A stretch of 64,000 bases of DNA, from assembly GCA_907163375.1 (NCBI GenBank), contig CAJQUW010007774.1:186001-250000 (forward strand), written 5' to 3'. The translations under genes and the position numbers were made by a program. This document shows, piece by piece, positions 55,252 through 64,000 of the stretch. Source of the DNA: Prostheceraeus crozeri. Lineage: Eukaryota > Platyhelminthes > Polycladida > Euryleptidae. Each line of letters opens with the position of its first letter. Within the stretch, counting starts at the first letter, position 1. Below the pieces are notes generated by a model, which made no database searches, was not told the origin of the DNA, and saw only the letters and a list, made by a program, of their open reading frames with translations.

Positions 55252-55956
55252 ACTTAATTAAATATGTCTGACAGCATGTATGATTCGCATAAATCTTGTA
55301 CCTGGCCTATGCGAATGTGCTTAAAGCTGTTGCATAAATTAATGAATTTCTTCGGTGTGGGGTACCTTCCATAGAGATTTACTATTTCATAGGAATGAAA
55401 AATCGCGTCACACGGCAACTCTGTCTAGCTATAGATGATCTCATGTAATAGCATCCGCGCATTGCAATTATCTCAAACGTTGAAAGAGTGAATAGAAACA
55501 TTATTTGACATCATCAAGCAAATTTCATTGAGAAGACACATTGCTCAAAAAATCGCGCGATTCCTGGTCATTCAAGAATCGCGCGATTGATTCCGCCGCA
55601 CGTTAATCGTGCGGAATGGATTAACTGCTCCCGCCACTGCTGTAGGCCTCTTTGGCATCGAAGATAGAAAAATGTTTTTGAAGGATCAATGTCAACAGTT
55701 TGTCACAAAGCTTTTTTAAAATATCGTTTTAGAAAATGTGAGAGAAAGAATCAACAACGAAGAAGTCATTATAAATCAGAAGCAGTATAACCAGGCAGTC
55801 CACATTCCCCAAATTGGCCATAGAAACAACAATTTTTCGGAGATTGAGGAGTAATCGCATGGGGGCACCAATCCCTTTATCCACCTCGTTCGGTATATCC
55901 GAAGCAAGATGATTAGTCATGTCAGATAGTCTAAAATTATTTCTATTCGATGACAT

Positions 55957-56139
55957 GTGGTCTCCGTGGCACAGTGGTTAAGTACTTGGCCTAGCGATCT
56001 TCTGGTCCAGAGGTCGAGCACCGGAAGATTGGAAGCCGGGAAGGAAGGGCATCCAGACTAAAAGCACCACAGACTTCCAGAAAAGTCTGACTATGTCAGC
56101 ACCGTCTAAATCAGGCAGTAGTGACGTTAAAGATTCATC
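55957..56139 (+). repeat. tRNA-derived SINE, plus orientation
   Basis: Full head GTGGTCTCCGTGGCACAGTG, GGCCTAGCGATCTTCTGG, GGTCCAGAGGTCGAGCACCG, then the family body to GTGACGTTAAAGATTCAT. Target duplications not found. Confidence 0.88.
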
Positions 56140-57179
56140 GAAGTGTAGTGATATGGACACACAGCATTCATGCTTCAACATTTTCAAAGTATTTATCAGA
56201 GTATTTCCTGTATATTTCCATTTTGTCAATGAAGAGAACATCATCTGCATATCTCAAATGTCAGGAGAATTTTCAAATACCATCAAGTTCTCTGAATGTT
56301 GAAATATTCATTCTCAGAGATTAAAGTCGGCTAAAATCAACGCTCACTATTCTCTAAGGCACAGATTCGATGATTGGATCTAAGATTTGCTTTCATCAAA
56401 TAGATTGATATGTGAGTAATGTCAGTCACTCCGATGACAAGATTTTGACAGGAAATCACTTAGAACGTACAAGGCAAGTATTGTAGTTCGCTTCATCCAG
56501 TTAATGCCTTTCAGTGCATTTGACAGTTATATCCGCTGTGATCAAAGCAAATATGTGTCTCATTCCAACCAGATTCCTAAATATGATTGTGTAAGAATTT
56601 CAATGTCAAAATCAGCCTTTATTTTGAAAGCAAGGAACATTTGGAATTTTCCAGCAAATACGAAGTCATTAATTCTATGAAAGCTCCATTACTGGGCATT
56701 ATAATGGGGGTCCCTTTCTGCAGGACAACCTGCACAGACTGCAGAAATCTCGTATAATATAGCTACTATATACGGTGCTTTGCAGTGCTAGTTTGAATAT
56801 CCAAGGAGGTTGAAGATCATAATAATAATAAATGACATCTATTTCTTCAAATCTCCTAAATATTGGAAATCGTGAGGAGTGAACGATTAAGAAGGCTTTT
56901 GTTTAATGTTTTTGTCCAAAGCACATAACAATAAAGCATCATCATATTTACAGAAATTTATATGCTGAAACCACTATTTGCATTTTGCACACAGATAAGA
57001 AAAAAACATTTCGAACGAGCTGCAGTTGAACACAAAGGAATTTCATATTGATTTGAGTGACACATAATTCGAGGAATATGCTTATGGAATGAATGAGAGT
57101 CATCACCTACAAAAATAACTTGAAAGATAAAACTGCACGTCTGCAATCAAGTGGAAGAAAATCTGAAAAAAGGCAATCA
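56140..57179. other. No gene seen
   Basis: AT-rich; the small frames just after the SINE have no motif. Confidence 0.4.
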
Positions 57180-57790
57180 GATCGACAGATTAATCTTTGA
57201 TACCGATTCTACTCTCTCAATTGATCGACTGTGATATTCACATAAATTAAAAAACAAATTGGTGCACAATATTCTAAATCCGAGCGAGTGCAACCAAAAC
57301 ACATTTGAAGAAGAAAACATCTTGAACAAAATGGTTTTAGATGACGGATTACATTTATACGTGATGTTGCTCTTCGAGTTATAAATCTTACATGGACTTT
57401 CCAAGTCATTTTGCTATCGATCACAACTCCCATTAGTCATTAACAGGCATGTCACAGAAGGAAAAACTAACCGACAGATCTATACATGGCTTTCTCTTCT
57501 TTTCAAAAAGCATTTGACAACTCTCCGTTTCATTCACAACCATTTGAAAGTGGTTGTGAATGAAACGAAGAGTCGTCAAATTTGATTAGCTTGCGTCCAA
57601 GATTTGAACATTGAATATAGAACGGACAAACCGCTGCTTTTATCAGTTTCATTCATCGTTCCACATAACGGGACATCGTCAGCATATTTTACAATAATGC
57701 AGTCATTAACATTATCACACACGAAGTCTGACATAAAGTATGTAAAGAGCAAAGGTCCCTATGATGACCCTTGGGGTACATCCCTGTACG
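57180..57790 (-). mobile_element. LINE reverse transcriptase fragment, decayed
   Basis: Read on the minus strand from 57790: PQGSS, a stop, GPLLFTYFMSDF, then IIVKYADDVPLCGTMNE with the catalytic YADD, and after frame changes MGVVIDSKMTWKVHV, ITRRATSRINVIRHLKPF and DLEYCAPICF. PQGSxLGPLLF, YADD and LGVxxDxxMTW are successive motifs of CR1/Jockey-class non-LTR RTs. At least one in-frame stop (in PQGSS-stop) and several frame changes mark it as dead. A palindromic inversion at 57512-57581 lies within it. Confidence 0.82.
57512..57581. repeat. Near-perfect palindrome in LINE sequence
   Basis: ATTTGACAACTCTCCGTTTC and onward (57512-57545) is inverted at 57547-57581 with about two mismatches and almost no spacer (about 34-bp arms). 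It interrupts the RT reading frame and probably arose by a local inverted duplication. Confidence 0.75.
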
Positions 57791-57811
57791 AAAATAATTT
57801 TGCAATTCATT

Positions 57812-58298
57812 AATGTTTCATCTAATGAACATGTAATGTTTCATTAATGACTAATGAAACTTCAGCATTTCATGATAAAGCATTAATGAAAATACTAATG
57901 GTTCATCTAATGAAACATTAATGTAAAGTTCATTAACGAAAATTGCCATGATTTCATGTAATGTTTCATTAATGAAACATTAATGTAAAGTTCATTAATG
58001 AAAACTGCCATGATTTCATGTAATGTTTCATTAATGAAACATTAATGTAAAGTTCATTAATGAAAACTGCCATGATTTCATGTAATGTTTCATTAATGAA
58101 ACATTAATGTAAAGTTCATTAATGAAAATTGCCATGATTTCATGTAATGTTTCATTAATGAAACATTAATGTAAAGTTCATTAATGAAAACTGCCATGAT
58201 TTCATGTAATGTTTCATTAATGAAACATTAATGTAAAGTTCATTAATGAAAACTGCCATGGTTTCATGTAATGTTTCATTAATGAAACATTAATGTAC
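57812..58298. repeat. 62-bp satellite built on a perfect palindrome
   Basis: GCCATG recurs at exactly 57945, 58007, 58069, 58131, 58193 and 58255, giving a strict 62-bp period. Copies differ at only a few positions (AAAACTG or AAAATTG, TGATTT or TGGTTT). Each unit holds a 22-bp perfect palindrome centred on ATTAAT (AATGTTTCATTAATGAAA and on), plus the shorter TTCATTAATGAA. The left end (57812-57944) is a diverged version of the same words. Confidence 0.95.
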
Positions 58299-59394
58299 CA
58301 TTCTATATTTAGAATCCTTGCCTTGGATTATTCATGCTTCCCTATTGTGTGTTACCGCAGTGACGTCATGTCACGACAACGCGTGAGCCGTCAGTTTCTT
58401 CCTATGCGCATTTATCGACTTTCCTCGAAGTTTAATGCTATCGTCTCTATTGGTAATCGACATGCAACGCGGAAACACGGACCATTTCATCAATGCGCTG
58501 GACGTAATTCAGAATTTCATAGTGACCTTTTCGCTTCGTCGTTGTCGTCTCATCGGTATATCATGCACAGTCGCGTCTAATCCCGTCATTGTCGAAAAAC
58601 AGCAGAGGAAAGTCTAGAAAATTTGAAGTTGCTACAAAAAAGTTTAATGACTTCTTACAATTTTTTCAAACAATGTGACTCAAGATCCAGAATGTAACAA
58701 GAAATCTGACAAACCGCATACAGAGTTAAAAGAAAACGAACTGAAGCGAAAGATCAAGGAATTACGAAAGGAAAACGGTAAGCAGTTATAATGCTTTTAC
58801 TATTATAGTACAGTAGCGTAACTGCAGTTTTGTATTCATAATTAGATTAATTAACAACATTAATTTACAAGCAGTTTATTTTATGCGCATATAATTCAAA
58901 TTAGCGATTTTGAGATCGTTCACACGAACACGAACCTTGACCTTGAATATTTAGTGCACAGAAACATTACGAATATGCAATTAGATTGCAATTGATGAAT
59001 GAAATTGATGCAGGCACTTGCGGATTAGACAGTGGCCGAGTAATATCAAATGTTATCAAAAGTTTATTGCATTTAAATTGGGCACATCTATCAATTGATA
59101 TTAATTGTGGCAACATGCAATTAATTGATAGCGATTACTCGTCTTCAGAAATCAATCAATTCTATAGCAGCTGATAAAAGCTTTCAAGTAGATGTAAACT
59201 ATATAAACTATACTGTATAACTATATATATTTACTTAATACGTAATGCGAAGTACTTTTTTACTTTACAACATGACATATGAAGCCACTCATACCTTAGA
59301 TCTAATCGAACACTGAGTACCTTAAAAACACGTGTCTGAATTTACAATTGGATTTCAAAATTCAAACGTTCGTTTGATTTTCGAATCCGCGGTC
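58299..59394. other. Mostly unassigned; weak exon candidate
   Basis: Two overlapping plus-strand frames (58293-58617) have no motif. At about 58690-58778 a stop-free lysine/glutamate-rich stretch, ELKENELKRKIKELRKENG, is followed by GTAAGC, which could be a splice donor. It may be the tail of a coiled-coil exon or chance. Confidence 0.3.
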
Positions 59395-59838
59395 GAGAGC
59401 GCATTACTGCTGATCTTGGACAGATGAACTGGCTTCCGATAAATGAACGCTCAACACTCAAGATTGGATGCTTGTGCTATAAAGGACATTACTTGAATTC
59501 GCCTGTGTACATTAATCAATAATCCTTCCCGTTCTCTTCGATCATCTGAAGACCGTTGCTTATTGAAGGTATCTCTCGTCAAAACAATATCCAAGGGAGG
59601 TCATGCTTTTTCTTTCTATGGACCTTCAGTGTGGTACTACATCCCTATGATTCTAGTATAATTGGAGCAGTTTGTTAACTTTCAAGCGTCGCCTGAAGAG
59701 CTGTTTGCCCATTAACACTTTTTCTTCCATTTTATGATAACTTTATGTAATTTGTGACTTCATTGTTCGTTTTAATGCTGTGAGTCTTTTTGGGTACAGC
59801 GCTATATAAATTTGTCCGGATAGATAAATAAATTTAAA
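59395..59838 (+). mobile_element. LINE 3' end (CR1/L2-like), 5' truncated
   Basis: The plus strand carries the end of a non-LTR RT: DLGQMNWLPINERSTLKIGC, LNSPVYI, then in other frames RSLRSSEDRCLL-like sequence, FYGPSVWYYIP and FKRRLKSCLP. LxxLHWLPVxxRxxYKI and AxxLWNSLP are the signature of the CR1/L2 C-terminus. It ends in GTACAGCGCTATATAAATTT and a GATAGATAAATAAAT microsatellite tail, typical for L2/CR1-class 3' ends. Stops and frame changes show it is dead. Confidence 0.82.
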
Positions 59839-60151
59839 AAAAGTGAAATCACAATTACTAACATACCATGAATTCATGCATTGAATGCTGCCTGTATTTT
59901 GGCAAGGTGATAATAGTGAATTCTCTGTCAGATACCATTGCTCTAGAAGCCTTTAAGCAATCAGTTAGTGATGATTCTCATAACATATCAAATGTAAGTA
60001 ACCGTATGGTATGTTCAAGTAATGCTTATAGGTATCAAATTATGATTCTACTAGCTCAATACCAAAGCAGTTAAACGTGCTTTCTTCTGTTTTTCTCACC
60101 TACGACAACTATTAAGTCAAAAAAAGATACAAACCACTTGATTCCTTGACT
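59839..60151. other. No gene seen
   Basis: A 68-codon plus-strand frame at 59868-60074 has no recognisable motif; nothing else. Confidence 0.35.
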
Positions 60152-60233
60152 ACACTCGCCTGACCCAGGAATCGAACCGAAGTCAGCGATGAAGACGAAC
60201 TCCCACCTTCTTAACAAGGCCACGATGGCGGTA
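60152..60233 (-). repeat. tRNA-like sequence, probably a different SINE head
   Basis: The minus strand reads CCGCCATCGTGGCCTTGTTA (A-box) and GGTTCGATTCCTGGGTCAGG (B-box), as in tRNA-derived SINE heads. It does not fold into a complete tRNA. Confidence 0.55.
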
Positions 60234-60899
60234 CAAAAGACCGTCAACAGCTTATTGTCCTATTATTATTGACAGAATGCTATCAGTATTCATGTTGTAG
60301 CAAGACAGCATATCAGCATGTCATTCGACTTCGTCATATAGATTAATAGCAGCACATTGAATATCTGAACACCATCATTATATCTAGTTTGAATATACAA
60401 CAAAAGATTATATAGAAACATGCACATCTGCATCCGTTCTTGATCGAAAAATGTGACAATTCGGATATACTTTGGAATTTACGTCAAGTCAATGGAATTG
60501 ATGTGAGTCAAAAAACTGTGCAGCATGCCGCACACAGATAACAGGCTTGTAACTCCTTCACTCATTCTTTTCACATCTAGACAGTTTTATGATGTGCTAC
60601 AACTTACAGAGCAGCCACAGAACTGATCGTAATCAACAAAATCAGTTTCATCTGTGCGCAGAAGATGGCTTTTTTTTGTGCATGCCCTAAATTATACATG
60701 CCTCACTCGCTATGGTTGAAAATCGATTTATCTCATAACTATGAACTTAACCTGACTTTGAGAGCTAACTTTGATCCATGAAAATCAAAACTTCATCCTA
60801 ATTTGATTTTATTTAATTTGAGCACGTTCATGAAATCTTCAAACAACTCTCCAAAATTTAATGCCTGTGTTGATTATAAGAATTCTCAATAGAAAACTA
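60234..60899. other. No gene seen
   Basis: AT-rich; nothing supported. Confidence 0.4.
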
Positions 60900-61460
60900 C
60901 GCATTTTTATCCAATGCACACTGCAATTACAACAGAACAATCTCAAGTAGGACATTGGTAGCGAAAATGATAGTATGAAAGTTGACAGGTCGATGTAGAA
61001 GGATATAGCGAATATATTCCCAGCATTTGTTTTCTACCCACAAGAGGACCGTAATCATATCGAAGAGGGGAAAACAGGAGATTGCTCTGCGGTGTCCGAG
61101 TGAAGATAAATAAGTCATACTGGCATCATCAATCAGACAACCTGCTCTGCGCTTAAATACGATCAAGTACATCAAAGCTGCTCTGAGGGCCAACGTGTGA
61201 GCAAAACTCCATCACAGGACGAACCTGAACCTTGCAAACTGCTGAAGGCTGAAGTAGGTACGAACGTGAAGCAATATTCCAAGACGCTGGGAAGCTCATC
61301 AAGGATTTTGACTGATGTGGAGTGGCGAACCTGAAGAGTAGGACACTGTCACAGCTCTGTCTGACTCTTAAGATTGGTCAGTCAACATCCGCCACGTTGC
61401 CCGACAATCTTCCGAAATGACTCTTACTTACTCCTCGCTTATTTTCAGTTGAGCCCAGGT
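60900..61460 (-). mobile_element. LINE reverse transcriptase C-terminal fragment
   Basis: The minus strand reads ASQRLGILLHVRTYFSLQQF, VRPVMEFCSHV, SSFDVLDRI, RAGCLIDDASMTYLSSLGHR and RAISCFPLFDMITVLL across more than one frame. KASQRLGxLxRxRxYF, RPxMEYCSHVW, LDRIQxRAxRLIDD and HRRxVxxLSLFYRY are the consecutive blocks of the RT thumb/C-terminus of a Jockey/CR1-like family. Frame changes and stops make it non-functional. It is a different family from those at 4.2 and 59.4 kb. Confidence 0.85.
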
Positions 61461-63434
61461 TCGAGGGTGCGACATTTGGGCTACGTCGTGACATTGATCA
61501 AATATTGACTATAATTAAGTCGTCACAAAAGGAAAGGAAATCTTCCTAAAATCGATGTTACAGATAATTATACAAATATTTATCCATGTACAGGTTTTGG
61601 ACTTCAAACTTTGATAAAATGAAACAGTGACTTCAACGATGACATTCAATTTCATTAGTGACATTGTGACTTGAAATAAAGAAAAGCGGAATTCAAGAGG
61701 GAATGTATAGCATTTGTCCAAGATATCTCAATGTCATGATTGAAAGTCTGTCATAATTTCACTGTCGATAGCTATGTCATTCATGAATTGCTAAGTTCCT
61801 ACCTGATTCTCTGACTGTCCCTAATAAAATCCAAAGCCTGTGCATGCTATGCATTAGTGAGTTTGTTTCCGAGCGATTTCTGGCACATATGCCTACTAAG
61901 AACTTCAAGACTCGATGAAATATGACTCAGTCGCTCTTGTATATATCTGAAGTCCAATTCAGGAAATTCCTTTTCTCAACAAGTGTTCCTTATGACAAAA
62001 CATAGCTATTGGATCGTTTGCTTAAAAGTAAAAATGCTTTGCTAACAGTGAAAAACAGTTAAGCAATATGACGAGTTGCCTATTGGAATAAAGACTTTTA
62101 ATTTTCATGATTTCACTTTGTCGATAACTTCTGCGTTATGTCTTTCATGAATTGCTAAGTTATTACATGATTCACCAACTGTCCTTATTGAAATCCAAAT
62201 CCCGTACAATCAATTTCGGATATAACGAATTTCGAAAGTATCGAAGAAGTATCGTCTGTAGGAAATTCAAGGATAATTTTTGTGAGCTGTAAAATGCGGC
62301 TAAAACAATAAATCTCATTGTCATGACGCTTTCGTTAACCTTAGCAGAAAGTCTGGCCAGCCACACACACCCAGAAATGTCTCATTTCAAGGAACTACGG
62401 GAGAAATCTGCTTGAAAAGTGTTATCATAATCACAAAAACGACAAAACTCATTTTGAGTGATTAAATGACTGCTAGATCATCACGTTGTGAAGTGCGTCA
62501 AACTCGGAAATCCATGGATCTACATAAACAAATGGGATTTTGCGATGTTTGACCCTCCGTGCAAGATGACTGGAGTTATGGCTTAAGAATTGTCGTTTTA
62601 CTGATGTTGGGTGACAATCTACAAATTAAAAATAATAAGAAGTTCGTGCGCGAATTTAGGAAGAAAACTTCAGTAGCTCATGGATTAACTTGTTCTCTTG
62701 ACTTTCCTAGGTAAAGAGTAGAGGTCAAAGGAGAGTTCTACATAGGTAAATAATGTGTAACGTGCTTCCCGAACATCAATGTAAGAAACTGACATGGTTC
62801 CTTTGTTCATCATTCTGTGACGTGGCTACAAAGAGGCTAAAGAATTCGCAGATGAACTTGTTCTTTCAAATTGGGTTTGTTTTATGACCTGAATCGACTG
62901 ATGGAAAACTCACCATAGCATCGTTTGAACACAGTTTCCTGGTGAAGGAATGGCCGCTGTGATGAATTATCAAAACGCATCCGAACTTCCCGGAAGACTG
63001 AATTTCACACATGAGCGAAAGTATAATACAGAAATAAGCGCACCGTTGATAACTTAGGGTTTCTGTAGGCTCTATGTACTTTTATATCGGAAGTACGAAT
63101 CACGGTTTTGACGAAATACTTTCAAAGGTTCCACGAAATTCGTCATAACCGAAATTAACTCGCAGCTTACAAATATGCTTGCCAAAGCTCTGTATGATAA
63201 AAGAATATCGTTGTTTCAAATTTAAGCCTGCGTTCAGAAGCAGTGCTGGCTCAGTAATATACGCACTGTTTTGACATAGAAGGCAAGTGCTTCATTCATA
63301 AGCTTGTTATGTTCTATGCTGGAGTTGCTGTGCCCGCAGACTGCACTCAATATTGTACACAAAAAGTATGAATAAAGCAAAAAAAACACTTGTGGTAAAG
63401 AGAGAAAGGTTTTGGTCAGAAAGGAAAGCCTTGT
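61461..63434. other. No gene seen; diverged direct repeat
   Basis: A diverged direct repeat of about 95 bp is visible: 61752-61843 and 62104-62205 share TTTCACTxTGTCGATA, TTCATGAATTGCTAAGTT and CTGTCC...AAATCCAAA. No coding sequence is supported. Confidence 0.5.
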
Positions 63435-63575
63435 GACCCTTTCTCAAGGCAAGACAGTAACTAAAATGTTTTTAAAAAATTTTTCAATTTTTTAATTTTT
63501 TTCTAAAAATTTCAATTTTTTTAATTGCTGCCTTGCCTTGAGAAAGGGTCTGGACCCGAAACGTCGGCTGTGTGT
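63435..63575. repeat. Inverted repeat ending in PLE-like terminal motif
   Basis: 26-bp arms (63435-63460 and 63525-63550, GACCCTTTCTCAAGGCAAG) pair with two mismatches across a 64-bp A/T spacer. The right arm runs into AAAGGGTCTGGACCCGAAAC and GTCGG, the same motif as in the 27.4-kb retroposon. The left arm may be an inverted partial copy of the same terminus. Confidence 0.7.
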
Positions 63576-64000
63576 ATATATTTTTATTCGTAATTATTCA
63601 ACTTGCTGACATTAAAATTACTCGGAAGAGAAAGCATATACTTTTCGCATTATTGATTCATTATGGTCCTCCCGCCATCAGCCATCTCTTAAAAAATTTA
63701 AAGATTCACAAAATTTAAGTTTCATTTCTTGAATAATGTGGACCCTAGATCTTTTAAAGTTAATTATGATCATTGTCCTTGATAATGAAGTTCTGCTCTT
63801 TCAGTGGCAGGTAGTTGTGTAATATGATCATGATCACTCGGGGGATTTGAAAAATACTACTATTCCTTCTGTACTGCTATCATGATCACTCAATTGCGTG
63901 GTAATTTCCTCAATGCTGCAAAATTTGATTATCCCACATGTGGGGGCGAAACACAACTAGACGAGTACCTGCTGATGACTGACGGACTGCAGTATCATGT
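63576..64000. other. No gene seen (right edge)
   Basis: AT-rich; ATGATCATGATCACT and CATGATCACTCA occur twice near 63825 and 63880 as a small direct repeat. Nothing else supported. Confidence 0.35.

Larger units (their letters stand above)
52037..55647. mobile_element. Composite 3.6-kb hAT-type element with nested insertions
   Basis: The ends read CAGTGGCCGATGCGATTCG (left) and, inverse, CAGTGGCGGGAGCAG (right). They are flanked by a perfect 8-bp duplication CTGTAGGC (52037-52044 and 55640-55647). AATCGCGCGATT-type palindromic motifs are repeated inside both ends (52068-52130 and 55553-55590). The interior contains a second hAT (52314-53071), a direct duplication flanking repeat R, and a SINE with its own target duplication. 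No transposase is recognised, so it is non-autonomous. Confidence 0.85.

Noticed and set aside
57812-58298. CRISPR array
   Set aside because: The repeats are contiguous 62-bp tandem units without unique spacers, in a eukaryotic genome.

Overview
The window is AT-rich, intron-bearing animal DNA, almost certainly from an invertebrate. Very little of it is host coding sequence; most of what can be read is transposable elements of many classes, often nested in one another. Two host loci are recognisable, both on the minus strand. One is a pair of exons (25008-25180 and 17094-17407) of a myotubularin-related phosphatase-like protein, closest by eye to the MTMR9/MTMR6-8 subgroup, separated by a 7.6 kb intron. 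The other is a damaged histone H2B copy (about 25745-26142) upstream of those exons. The H2B N-terminus ([12 protein letters not shown]) resembles lophotrochozoan H2B (molluscs, brachiopods, annelids); this is only a hint at the phylum.

Layout. 0-10 kb: Penelope-like retroelement (PLE) fragments (RT near 0.5-1.0 kb, GIY-YIG ends near 3.4-3.9 and 8.9-9.6 kb), a 5'-truncated LINE (4.15-5.03 kb), a tRNA-derived SINE with an 11-bp target duplication (5.4-5.6 kb), a MITE (8.4-8.9 kb) and a tRNA-like/hammerhead-like repeat (9.6-9.95 kb). 10-17 kb: an internally deleted Tc1-like DD34E element with TA target site (11965-13297), a perfect 40-bp-armed hairpin (13368-13484), a SINE and a tRNA-like sequence. 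17-25 kb: the myotubularin-like gene, with a foldback MITE in its intron. 25-31 kb: the H2B copy, a SINE, and a 259-bp retroposon flanked by a 22-bp direct repeat.

31-39.5 kb: a BEL/Pao LTR element with LTRs that look identical and a 5-bp target duplication. It is broken in its coding region. A 1001-bp hAT-like non-autonomous element with a perfect 8-bp target duplication has jumped into its 5' LTR. 41.8-43.8 kb: a hAT remnant encoding the C-terminal dimerisation domain. 45.7-50.3 kb: a 4.57-kb foldback element with about 1.3-kb inverted arms that are nearly identical over the stretch compared. 50.8-51.6 kb: a small hAT with a BED-finger exon. 52.0-55.6 kb: a 3.6-kb hAT-type element holding a second hAT, a direct duplication flanking a shared repeat, and a SINE with its own target duplication. 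55.9-64 kb: another SINE, a LINE RT fragment, a 62-bp satellite built on a perfect palindrome, two more LINE 3' fragments, and a PLE-like terminal motif in inverted arrangement.

The strongest observations are the relative dating given by the hAT insertion inside the BEL LTR, the concentration of at least five distinct hAT-type insertions with readable target duplications between 31 and 56 kb, the large foldback element, and the apparent catalytic-residue replacement in the myotubularin-like exon. No coordinated multi-gene system was found. All similarity statements rest on motif recognition by eye; no database search was run.
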